Of a stretch of DNA of 64,000 bases, positions 56,682 to 64,000 are shown piece by piece; positions within the stretch are counted from its first letter, which is position 1; every line of letters begins with the position of its first letter. This DNA is from Streptantibioticus silvisoli (GTDB taxonomy: Bacteria; Actinomycetota; Actinomycetes; Streptomycetales; Streptomycetaceae). The notes under the pieces are model-generated. The model had not been told where the DNA came from. It was given only the letters and a program-made list of their open reading frames with translations, and did no database searches. Where the stretch lies: positions 1 to 64,000 of the forward strand of contig NZ_JAAGKO020000041.1 of assembly GCF_027947535.2 (NCBI RefSeq), in the 5' to 3' direction. The translations under genes were made by a program, and so were the position numbers.

Positions 56682-57033
56682 GGTCCCCTCCGGGGGTGGG
56701 GGGTCCTCCGGGGGTGCGGAAAACGGGTGCTGCGCCGAACGCCGGTGCACGGCAACGCCTTTGGCGCCGAGCCCGGGGAAAGCCAAGCGCCGCCGGCCCG
56801 GCGCAAAGGAGTCCGCAGGCAGCCCGAAACGCACCATGCCCAAGGGGCAGCAGGAGAACATCACCGCTTGTCCCACCAGGCGAACGTGCCAGGCACCGAA
56901 CGCCGCAGCGTGCCGGCCGAGCCGCCAGGGAACGTCCGAGGGCAACAGGCCGCAGACCTAACCCGTCCCACCTGATGCCAACGACGGCGAAGCATGTGGT
57001 GTGAGGTGTCTTGGGTGGCTGCAGCGCAGGTCA
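56682..57033. other. Gene-free junction region
   Basis: About 350 bp between two broken genes. GGGGTGNGGNNTCCTCCGGGGGTG repeats lie near 56685-56720. The remainder has short frames with poor codon bias. It is probably decayed coding or recombination debris; nothing is identifiable. Confidence 0.5.
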
Positions 57034-57586
57034 AACGAGTGTTGCGAACTGCTCCAGCCGGGCAACAGCGTCGTCGTCGGGGACTTCGACGGCGACGGCA
57101 CGGACGACCTCGCCGGCGGGGACTCCTGGAGCCGCAACGACAAGGTCGACCCCGCCCCCATCGCCTACGTGACCGGCGCGCCCAGCCCGTCCGCCACGCC
57201 GCGGACGCGGACGGTGGCGGCAGCGGGGGCTCGGCGGCCTGGCCGCCGCGGACCTGGACGGCGCGACGGCGCCGACCAACTGCTCGCCCTGCACGGCCCG
57301 GTCGCCGACGCCCTGTCCGCCAGCGACCTCAAAGGCGTCGCCGTCCTGCCCCGCGGGCCCCGAGCCCACCCGGCGGCACCGCGTCGACGCGCTGGGGCCG
57401 GCACGCCACACGGGAAAGCCCGTTCCGGCCCGCGAGCGCCCGGCCCGGATCATCGCCGGCGGCGACTTCGGCGGCCCGGACCAGCTCGCCCTCGGCTGGG
57501 GCCCCGCGTGGACGTCCGACCGCTGGTGGATCCTCTCCGGCCCCGCCGGTTCGACGGGCTTCGCCCTCCGTGTCGACCAGCTGTGA
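57034..57586 (+). pseudogene. Decayed FG-GAP/integrin-like repeat gene
   Basis: Coding fragments in three plus frames: V-V-V-G-D-F-D-G-D-G-T-D-D-L-A-G-G (from about 57067), then G-L-A-A-A-D-L-D-G, then D-Q-L-L-A-L-H-G-P-V-A-D-A-L, and finally G-G-D-F-G-G-P-D-Q-L-A-L-G-W-G to L-R-V-D-Q-L before a stop at 57586. These are calcium-binding FG-GAP blades from an exported protein, now split by at least two frameshifts and lacking a start. Confidence 0.65.
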
Positions 57587-57606
57587 CGCCAAGGAAGAAA
57601 GCCCCT

Positions 57607-58413
57607 TCAGCGCAGGTCTCCCATCCACATCCGCCGCCCCACCTCGTCGAGCTCGGCCCGCCGGGCCGCGTACTCGGGTAGGGCAAGGCCCAGGAGCCGC
57701 CAGAAGGCGTCCCCGTGGTCCGGAACCCGGACGTGTGCGAGTTCGTGCGCGATCACGTAGTCGACCAGGTGCATGGGCAGCTGGAAGAGCGGCCAGCCCA
57801 AGGCCATCAGCCCCGGCCCGCCCCGGCGCGCATCCGGCCGGTACGACCCCCAGCGGTCGTGGAGGTCGCGCACCTCCAGCTCCGGTTCGGCCACCGCCAT
57901 GCGAGCCGCCCATGGCTGGAACCGGTTGACGGCCCAGGCGCGGCCGACCCGGGCGTACCAGTCGACGAGGGCCGCCCGCCCCGCCGGCGGATGCTCGGCG
58001 AGGTACTCGGCCATCACGAGCCGCCCGGCCACCAGCCGCACCCGGCTGTCCTCGAAGGAGCCGTCGGAAATCGCCAGTCGGTAGGTCCTGCCCAGGTAGC
58101 GGAACACCTCGCCGTCGGCCAGGTGCTTGGCCGGGTGCAGGGACCTGGTTCGCTCCCGCTCGCCGAGTTTGGTCACCAGCCATCGGCGGTGGGCCCGGAC
58201 GAAGTCCTCGGCTTCCTCCGCCGTGCGGTCCGGCGGAGTGTGCAGGGTCAGGGTGGCGTCGGGCTCCACGGTCAGCGCGAACCGCTTGCGCCGGGGATGG
58301 GCGCGGACCCGCAGTGAGAACCCGTCGACGTCGATCAACGCACCCCCTGGGAGGGAGACGTTTGCCAGGGTGTCCCAGCTGCTGTCAGCGTGCTTCTCAG
58401 CGGGTGCGGTCAC
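57607..58413 (-). CDS. M48/YgjP-like zinc metallopeptidase of the RM locus
   Basis: A 268-residue DUF45/YgjP-type metalloprotein with H223-E-L-A-H227 and a third ligand H233 in V-P-D-H-G-D-A-F-W. The N-terminal half has R-A-H-P-R-R-K-R. Such genes are commonly found directly beside type I restriction genes; the role there is unproven. GTG 58413 lies four bases after the hsdR stop with AGAGGAG upstream, so it is co-translated. Its end meets the FG-GAP remnant tail to tail. Confidence 0.87.
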   Translation of the reverse strand: MTAPAEKHADSSWDTLANVSLPGGALIDVDGFSLRVRAHPRRKRFALTVEPDATLTLHTPPDRTAEEAEDFVRAHRRWLVTKLGERERTRSLHPAKHLADGEVFRYLGRTYRLAISDGSFEDSRVRLVAGRLVMAEYLAEHPPAGRAALVDWYARVGRAWAVNRFQPWAARMAVAEPELEVRDLHDRWGSYRPDARRGGPGLMALGWPLFQLPMHLVDYVIAHELAHVRVPDHGDAFWRLLGLALPEYAARRAELDEVGRRMWMGDLR

Positions 58414-58417
58414 CCGC

Positions 58418-61400
58418 CTATTCTCCTCTCGCCCTGCCCAGGAACTGGCGGCGGTTGTCGTTCGCGAAGGAGGCGAGTCGCTCGGCCATCGCCTTCAGCG
58501 GACCCCAGTCCTTGCCCGCGGGCCGGAGCCCGCCGGCCAGCAGCCTTCCCTGGATGACCCCGGCCAAGGTGGCCAGGTCCTGGCTCTGCCCCTGGTAGGA
58601 CACCTTCACCATCGTCTCGGCCGCCACGTCGCACAGCTGACCGACGAGCGGGCGGATGTCGTCCCCGGTGTTCCTGACCTCACTGCTGTCCGCCATGAGC
58701 TGGACCAGCAGGCGGTAGGTCCTCTGCTCCAGCGGGCTGAGGCCGGCGACCTCCGGGTCCTCCTCGTGCTCCTGCCTGGCCTCCTCGATCAAACGTGCAA
58801 ACTTCTCGGCCTGCTCCTCGAACCGGTCGGGAGTCGTCCGCAGGATCTCCTCAAGGCGTTCCGACAGGCGCTGGTACTTCTCCGGGTCCTCCCGCCTGAC
58901 CCGCTCCTCCAGGTGGAACCGCAGCGCGTGCCCCATCTCGGCCGCCGCCTCGCGGGGCGGCAGGCCGCGCACCGCGTCGTCGAAGCCGTCCGCGGTGATC
59001 CAGACGGGCGGGATCGCCTCCTCGATCTCCGGCCCCTCCAGATGCTCCGCGATCATGGCCCGAACCTTCCGGCCGTACCTGCGGAGGGTGAACGTGCCGC
59101 CCTCGGCGTCCCGGAACAGGCGGCGCACGCGCTTCTGGAGCAGCCCCCAGTGTCGGGCGTCGTTCACGTAGTCAAGGGCAGCCTCGTGCGGCAGTACGCG
59201 TTCCATCGTGTCCAGGAAGTCGTGCAGTGCTGTGTCGAACGCGAGCCGGGTGTCCTCGTCCTCGAACCGGTCCAGGGCGGCACGCAGCCGCACCGGGTCG
59301 GTCAGGTCGGCGTCCGTGACACCGAGGTCCCGGAGGAGGCCGCGCACGGCGGCGGCAGCGGGTTCGAGACCTTCGATCTCCACCGACATGCTGCGCATCG
59401 TGTCGTGCTGGTCGGCCTCTCGGTATCCGGCCAGCGCCTTGTTCAGATGGCCGAAGACGCCGTAGTAGTCGACGACGTAGCCGATCTCCTTGCCCGGGTG
59501 GGGCCTGTTGACGCGGGCGACAGCCTGGAGCAGCTCGGCGTCGCGGATCGGGCGGTCCAGGTAGAGGACCTGCTCTCGGGGAGCATCGAAGCCGGTGAGC
59601 AGCATCGACTTCACGATCAGCATCGCGATGGGGCTGTCGGGGTGCACCGGGTCGGGCACGGTCCCGCGCCGGGACGCAGGGGGCTCTGTGACGGCTTGGG
59701 ACCAGGGATGGTCCGCGGTCCGGTCGGCGGCCTCCGCTTCGGAGATCGGGGCCTGCGGAGTCACCGCCGTCGCCGGGGCCCACACCGAATCGGGGGGCAG
59801 CAGGGGGAACGCCTTTTGGAAGCGCGCGATGTACGCCTCCTGCCGCCTGAAGTCGGTCCACTCCGCCCACTGGCCGTGCTTGCTGCCGGTGCCCGGCGAG
59901 ATGACGGGCACGAAGTCGATCCGGCGCAGCAGGGCGCGGAACTGGTGGGCCTGGTGGAGATAGCGCAGTCGGCCCTCCAGCCTCTCGGGCGGAGTGCCGA
60001 CGACCGACTCGGGGTCGTAGCCCTCCAGTTCCTCCAGCAGTCGGTCGCGGGCCGCCCGCAGAGCGTGGTGGTACTCCATAGCGGCCTTCCGGCTGACGGC
60101 CGCGACCTGCGCCTTGAAGCCGCCGGGCAGCACGGTGGTCACCCAGTGCTCCAGCATGTCCTCAGCCTTGGCCGCGATCATCGGTTCGGACTCGGCGACG
60201 TCGCTTCCGGTGGGCCACCGCTTCAGCAGCGCGGCCTTCTCCTCCGGCGTGCGGTCGCGGACCAGGTCGTCGAACCGGCGGTCGAGGCCCGCCCCGTCCT
60301 TGACCTCGCCCTCCCCGGTGCGCCCCTCGTAGCGGATGCGGACGACGACCGCGTCGTGCTCGGCGTCCTCCATCCGGTACTCGTCCAGGAAGCCGCGCGG
60401 GGAGTCACCGCGCCCGAAGATCCGGCGGGTGTCCTCCTCCCGCCCGGTGGTGATGGGCGTTCCGGTGAATCCGATCTTCGCGGCGTTCGGAATTGCCTTG
60501 CGCAGAGCGGCGTGCAGCACGCTGGTGTGCGAGCGGTGTGCCTCATCGACCAGGACGAGGATGGCGGGAGACGTGTTGCACTCGGGGAAGTTCGGCACGG
60601 GCGGCGCCACCTCGGCGCGTATGCCGGCGCGGGTCCGCTCGGCCTCCGCGTACTCCTCCGCCAGGTCGCGGCCGTCCTCGTCCTGCTCGGCGTCGCCGGA
60701 GAAGGTGAGCCCGGCCGCGTACTTCTGGATCATCCCGAAGACGACCCGCCGGCCGCCCGCCCGCAGCAGGCCCTCCAGTTCGGTGCGGGTGTCGGCCGTC
60801 ACGACCTCGGACCCGCTCGTGTCCAGCGCCTCGGTGAGCTGCGTCTGCAACTGGGTGCGGTCGGTGACGACCACGACGGTGAACTCGCTCAGCCTCAGGT
60901 GCGCGTGGACCCGCCGGACGAGGAAGGCCATGGTCAGGCTCTTGCCGGAGCCCTGCGTGTGCCAGATAACGCCGCCGCGCTCGTCCTCGGTCGTCGGCCC
61001 GCTCCGGGCCCGCCCGTCGAGCAGCCGCCGTACGGCCTTCTCGGCGGCCCGGTACTGCTGGTGGCGGGCGACGGCCTTGACGGTCAGCGTGGCGCCGGAT
61101 TCGGTCTCGACGGGCAGCTCGATCACGTAGTGCCGCACGATGTTGAGCAGCGCCGCGGGGCGCAGCACCACCCCCACCAGCTTATGTTGCTCGCCGAGTG
61201 CGGTCGGCGCGGACCCGTCGGCGTCCGGCACGAGCCCCGCCGTGAGGAGTTCACGCCGCAGGGTGCCGCCGTCCTCGGGCTCGACACTGCGCCAGGGGTG
61301 GAAGTGCTCGGGGCCGGAGGTGACCGTCCCCAGGTGGGCGGTCTCACCGGTCGCCGCGACGAGCAGCTGCACGGTGCGGAAGAGCTCGGGTACGCCAGCG

Positions 61401-62050
61401 GGCCGGGTGTGGCCCTCCCCCGGACGGGCCCGCGCTCGTTCCTCCCAGACCGGGTTGCCCGCGTAGTGCCGAAGGTCGAGAACAGCCTCGCGGACGGGCT
61501 CGGCGAGGTCGGGACTCTTGCACTCGACGGCGACGAGCGGGATGCCGTTCACGAAGAGGACGACGTCGAGGACGGAGTCCTTGCCCGCGCGGTTCCTGAC
61601 CCGGAGCTGGTCGACCACGGTGAAGTCGTTGAGACCGAGCCGGTCGGGGTGCCACTCGATGTACTGCACCGTGGCCGATGCCCCGCCGTGCCCGGCGGAG
61701 GGCTTGCTCAGCACGAGTCCGCTGAGCAGCAGCCCGGTGGCCGTCAGGTTGGCCTTGACGATCCCCTCGCCGAGCGGCACACGGGCGAGTGCCGAGATGG
61801 CGCGGTCAACGTCGCTCGCGCCCATCCAGGGCACGCCGTCCAGGGCCCCGGTGTTGATCCGGCGCAGGGCCGGGGCGAGCAGGTCGGCGAGCAGGGGCGT
61901 GTCGACGTCGAGGGTGCCGATCTCGCGGCCCGGCCGGTGCGTCCACCCCATCGCCTTGAGCTGCGCGACCAGCGGCCGCTCCACTTCGTCCCGCTCCACC
62001 TGCATCACCACGAACCCGCGCCTCTCCCCGTACGTCCCCTGGAGATCCAT
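58418..62050 (-). CDS. hsdR: Type I restriction endonuclease subunit R
   Basis: Motor and nuclease subunit of a type I restriction-modification complex. From ATG 62050 it has 1210 residues: a PD-(D/E)xK nuclease domain with D162 and E176-C-K178, then helicase motifs H-T-Q-G-S-G-K-S (Walker A), L-V-D-E-A-H (motif II) and F-T-G-T-P-I, and a helical C-terminal domain that binds the methylase. An internal start at M16 (M-Q-V-E-R-D-E-V-E-R-P) is possible; the frame is open to 62143. All key motifs are intact, so the enzyme looks functional. Confidence 0.94.
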   Translation of the reverse strand: MDLQGTYGERRGFVVMQVERDEVERPLVAQLKAMGWTHRPGREIGTLDVDTPLLADLLAPALRRINTGALDGVPWMGASDVDRAISALARVPLGEGIVKANLTATGLLLSGLVLSKPSAGHGGASATVQYIEWHPDRLGLNDFTVVDQLRVRNRAGKDSVLDVVLFVNGIPLVAVECKSPDLAEPVREAVLDLRHYAGNPVWEERARARPGEGHTRPAGVPELFRTVQLLVAATGETAHLGTVTSGPEHFHPWRSVEPEDGGTLRRELLTAGLVPDADGSAPTALGEQHKLVGVVLRPAALLNIVRHYVIELPVETESGATLTVKAVARHQQYRAAEKAVRRLLDGRARSGPTTEDERGGVIWHTQGSGKSLTMAFLVRRVHAHLRLSEFTVVVVTDRTQLQTQLTEALDTSGSEVVTADTRTELEGLLRAGGRRVVFGMIQKYAAGLTFSGDAEQDEDGRDLAEEYAEAERTRAGIRAEVAPPVPNFPECNTSPAILVLVDEAHRSHTSVLHAALRKAIPNAAKIGFTGTPITTGREEDTRRIFGRGDSPRGFLDEYRMEDAEHDAVVVRIRYEGRTGEGEVKDGAGLDRRFDDLVRDRTPEEKAALLKRWPTGSDVAESEPMIAAKAEDMLEHWVTTVLPGGFKAQVAAVSRKAAMEYHHALRAARDRLLEELEGYDPESVVGTPPERLEGRLRYLHQAHQFRALLRRIDFVPVISPGTGSKHGQWAEWTDFRRQEAYIARFQKAFPLLPPDSVWAPATAVTPQAPISEAEAADRTADHPWSQAVTEPPASRRGTVPDPVHPDSPIAMLIVKSMLLTGFDAPREQVLYLDRPIRDAELLQAVARVNRPHPGKEIGYVVDYYGVFGHLNKALAGYREADQHDTMRSMSVEIEGLEPAAAAVRGLLRDLGVTDADLTDPVRLRAALDRFEDEDTRLAFDTALHDFLDTMERVLPHEAALDYVNDARHWGLLQKRVRRLFRDAEGGTFTLRRYGRKVRAMIAEHLEGPEIEEAIPPVWITADGFDDAVRGLPPREAAAEMGHALRFHLEERVRREDPEKYQRLSERLEEILRTTPDRFEEQAEKFARLIEEARQEHEEDPEVAGLSPLEQRTYRLLVQLMADSSEVRNTGDDIRPLVGQLCDVAAETMVKVSYQGQSQDLATLAGVIQGRLLAGGLRPAGKDWGPLKAMAERLASFANDNRRQFLGRARGE

Positions 62051-62158
62051 TCTGCGCGGCGGGATGAGGGCGCGCCAGGAGCCCGGGAGAGAGAGCGGTG
62101 AACAGGGGTGCGGACGCACCTGATTGTGGTGGTACGTCCGCACGGAGACTTGCTCCGG

Positions 62159-62356
62159 TCAGCGCTCGGCGGCGCCTTCGCGGGGGTCCCCGACCTCCTT
62201 CTCTTCCCGCTCCGGAGCCGGAAGGCGAGCGCCCCTGCTGTGGGCAATCCGGACGACGTCCCGCAGGGCCTCGGTCATCCGGTCGCCCAGGAAGCGGAGT
62301 TGTACGGTGGGCAGGCTCCACGACTCTCCATCTGTGGTCACCCGGCTCCAGGCCAT
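62159..62356 (-). CDS. Hypothetical 65-residue protein in the RM locus
   Basis: M-A-W-S-R-V-T-T-D-G-E-S-W onward, 65 residues, with mostly G/C third positions, as strong as in the core genes. It contains T-V-Q-L-R-F-L-G-D-R-M-T-E-A-L and an acidic/basic end. A stop codon (TAG) directly precedes the ATG and no good ribosome site is seen, so it may be a fragment. It lies on the same strand as hsdS and hsdR. I do not recognise it. Confidence 0.4.
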   Translation of the reverse strand: MAWSRVTTDGESWSLPTVQLRFLGDRMTEALRDVVRIAHSRGARLPAPEREEKEVGDPREGAAER

Positions 62357-62444
62357 CTACGGTCTTGCGCTGAGCGACGCACTGTCACCGACCGAGCCAG
62401 TCGCCCTTCTCCGGACGACAGCGGAGGACTACGAACGCCATGGC

Positions 62445-62630
62445 TTAGCGCAGCGTTCCGGACAGCTCCGCATGGGAAGGCTGGCGCAAGTCCTCATACA
62501 GCAACACTGAGAGCGGCAGCTGCGTGGAGGTACTGGACGCCTTCCCGTCGGGCGTCCCCATCAGTGACTCCAAGACCCCGCGCTGCCCAACGGTCGTATT
62601 CCCCTCGACGAGCTGGTCCACCTTCGTCAC
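62445..62630 (-). CDS. Hypothetical 61-residue protein in the RM locus
   Basis: GTG 62630 opens a 61-residue frame (T-K-V-D-Q-L-V-E-G-N-T-T-V-G-Q) with good codon bias and AGGG just upstream, starting 43 bp after the hsdS stop. It has no recognised domain and may be a remnant together with the 65-residue frame downstream. Confidence 0.35.
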   Translation of the reverse strand: MTKVDQLVEGNTTVGQRGVLESLMGTPDGKASSTSTQLPLSVLLYEDLRQPSHAELSGTLR

Positions 62631-62672
62631 AGCCCTGCGGTCCGACGCCTTCCCCTCCTGGCTGGGGTCGCA

Positions 62673-63878
62673 CTACGCCTCAACGTTCGAAACGGAAACC
62701 CGCCCGGACAGCAGATCATCAATCAGACCACGTTTAATCTTTCGCAGTTTAGCGGACTCCGCATTATTCTCCGCGATCAACGCATCGATGGACGAAATTT
62801 GATCGACGTGCTTAATCTGCTCAGATAGTCCTGCTCGGGGAATTACCAAATTTTCCACTGCCCGCTGGCTAATATTCTGCATCGACATGCTACTGCCGGA
62901 AGAACTACTGTTGATCTGACTGCGCACGCCAGGAGCGGCCAAACAGATATTGACATATCTCGCATCGACGACGCGCGGATCTACAACCAAGCGCAGCGTC
63001 TTGTCTGAGAGCATCAGTCGATACGGAGCCGCAGCAGCAATGCAGGCTGAACCGACAAGTTCAGGAGTATTAGCCCGGGAGAACAGCAAATCCCCGGCGT
63101 GCACCTCGTACCTCGAGTTTGCCAGTGTCGCCGGGATGGCCTTGTTTTCCCAGGGGCGAAACCCTTCACGATGCACGGCGCTGACTTTGAGAACTCCCCA
63201 GCCGCCCGCTGAGGCAGGAATCTCGGCGAGATCTGGACTGCGTCCTCCCTCGATCCGCAGAAGCAGCCGACCTAGCCTCATTCCATGCTCTCCGGCCGTG
63301 GCATCTGGCGTAGCCCGCACAAGGGACAACACCATCCCGGCCCGCACGCTGCGCAACTTGGCGATCGACGCCTCGATGCCGCGTTCCAGCTTCGCGACGC
63401 TTTGGAGCACGTCGACGATCCGCTGCTGCTCAGGGAGGGGCGGAACCGGGAACGAAAAGCCCGCCAAGTCCGCTCGGTTCACTTTCGGGATACCGGTGCG
63501 CCCCGACAGATTTTCCACGTAACGCGAGAAGGACTCCCCCAGGAGAACGGCCTTCACGAATTCTCCGACTACGTCTGCTCCCGGTTTCAGCGGGTAAGTA
63601 TCCGCCGAACAGATTCCCTCGAAGTCGGCGAGAACCACCTTTCGCAACGCAGGGCGAATCTTACTGAAAACAACATCCCCCGGGCGAACAACGTACTTTC
63701 CGCTCACCGCGCCCTGCGACTCAGCTGTCTCCCGCTTGAGGATTTCGCCCGTCCCGGCTGAGATGTGGTCCGGCGCGAGCAGAATCTGGCCACGATACGG
63801 CTCGTCAAGAGGGCTGACTTGCCCCACCGGCAGGCTTACCACGTCGATCAGGCGTCGAACGGGCCAGTCAACCGACAT
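62673..63878 (-). CDS. hsdS: Type I restriction specificity subunit S
   Basis: DNA-recognition subunit of 401 residues with two target domains (about 5-160 and 205-365), each followed by a helical spacer: P-P-L-P-E-Q-Q-R-I-V-D-V-L near 150 and L-S-E-Q-I-K-H-V-D-Q-I near 357, ending K-R-G-L-I-D-D-L-L-S-G-R. Codon use and base composition are clearly more A/T-rich than elsewhere in the window, a sign of recent exchange. ATG 63878 overlaps the hsdM stop by 11 bp (ATGTCGGTTGA). Confidence 0.93.
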   Translation of the reverse strand: MSVDWPVRRLIDVVSLPVGQVSPLDEPYRGQILLAPDHISAGTGEILKRETAESQGAVSGKYVVRPGDVVFSKIRPALRKVVLADFEGICSADTYPLKPGADVVGEFVKAVLLGESFSRYVENLSGRTGIPKVNRADLAGFSFPVPPLPEQQRIVDVLQSVAKLERGIEASIAKLRSVRAGMVLSLVRATPDATAGEHGMRLGRLLLRIEGGRSPDLAEIPASAGGWGVLKVSAVHREGFRPWENKAIPATLANSRYEVHAGDLLFSRANTPELVGSACIAAAAPYRLMLSDKTLRLVVDPRVVDARYVNICLAAPGVRSQINSSSSGSSMSMQNISQRAVENLVIPRAGLSEQIKHVDQISSIDALIAENNAESAKLRKIKRGLIDDLLSGRVSVSNVEA

Positions 63879-64000
63879 AACCCAGCTCCTCCAGGAACCC
63901 GTCCAGCTTCGCCGTCGCCCGCTCGCGGCCCTCGCGGATCTCGGCCAGCGAGACCGCGTACTTGCGCTCCCACGTCTCGTAGGACGTCGTCAACTCCCGC
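63868..64000 (-). CDS. hsdM: Type I restriction methylase subunit M (C-terminal end)
   Basis: Only the last 43 codons are inside the window: S-Y-E-T-W-E-R-K-Y-A-V-S-L-A-E-I-R onward to L-D-G-F-L-E-E-L-G-Y-V-G and stop. This is the typical HsdM end that packs on HsdS, and the stop overlaps the hsdS start. The methylase catalytic domain must lie to the right of position 64000. Confidence 0.85.
   Translation of the reverse strand, partial: RELTTSYETWERKYAVSLAEIREGRERATAKLDGFLEELGYVG

Larger units (their letters stand above)
62051..62672. other. Unusual spacer between hsdS and hsdR
   Basis: About 620 bp separate two genes that are normally close. It has codon-bias traces on the minus strand (two small frames called separately) and a plus-strand frame from about 62338 (V-T-R-L-Q-A-I-Y-G-L-A-L-S-D-A) with a TTA codon. 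It may be a broken extra gene. Confidence 0.5.

Noticed and set aside
62338-62510. Plus-strand gene (V-T-R-L-Q-A-I-Y-G-L-A-L-S-D-A)
   Set aside because: Mixed codon bias, a TTA codon and no credible start; the minus-strand frame over part of it has the better bias. A decayed gene cannot be excluded.

Overview
The window is high-G+C actinobacterial chromosome, almost certainly Streptomyces or a close relative. The support is strong third-position G/C bias, GTG starts, GGAGG-type ribosome sites, a single TTA codon in about 50 genes, and a gene order (sdhCDAB, trpS, glyA, mdh, folD, purHN, sucCD, icmB, pcrA, NlpC/P60) that I recall as the Streptomyces core chromosome. No rRNA or tRNA gene, CRISPR array, complete prophage or intact insertion sequence was seen.

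0-11.5 kb: sdhCDAB (complex II), then a small membrane protein, a DD-carboxypeptidase, a YihY/BrkB membrane protein, a 2H phosphoesterase, trpS, glyA under a ZTP riboswitch, and rocD. 11.5-25 kb: FUSC and DMT transporters, a VOC protein, an orphan RmlC-type epimerase, a carboxymuconolactone-decarboxylase-family gene divergent from a MocR regulator, mdh, DUF3017, folD, an RDD protein and a related membrane protein. 25-35.7 kb: purH-purN, membrane proteins including PerM, sucC-sucD, and two secreted repeat- or His-rich proteins of unknown role. Central metabolism is therefore prominent: succinate dehydrogenase, succinyl-CoA synthetase and malate dehydrogenase of the TCA cycle, plus one-carbon and purine genes (glyA, folD, purN, purH).

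35.8-44.3 kb is the most interesting part. Three translationally coupled genes (MoxR ATPase, DUF5682, VWA) run left, and a SWIM zinc-finger gene plus DUF5691 run right. Between them lie two back-to-back promoters of the RecA-NDp/PafBC DNA-damage type (TTGTCRGTG-N8-TANNNT). The rightward one places its start point at the ATG of the SWIM gene, so that message should be leaderless. The DUF5691 gene holds the only TTA (bldA) codon found in a recognised gene. I infer a damage-inducible, developmentally gated chaperone/effector system of unknown function. The nearby helicase gene pcrA has a similar promoter.

44.8-55.7 kb: icmB, pcrA, two NlpC/P60 wall hydrolases (the first behind a c-di-AMP riboswitch), a split RibD-like deaminase/reductase pair, a small membrane protein and an MFS exporter. 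55.8-64 kb is an accessory region: an integrase gene lacking its catalytic end, a decayed FG-GAP gene, then a type I restriction-modification locus (hsdM partial, hsdS, hsdR, M48-like peptidase), all read leftward, with an unexplained 0.6 kb between hsdS and hsdR.

Tandem repeats are a theme. Arrays with a CGTACACC or GTGACG-CGTCAC core sit at gene ends, and many proteins carry low-complexity Ala/Gly/Pro/Glu tails or inserts.
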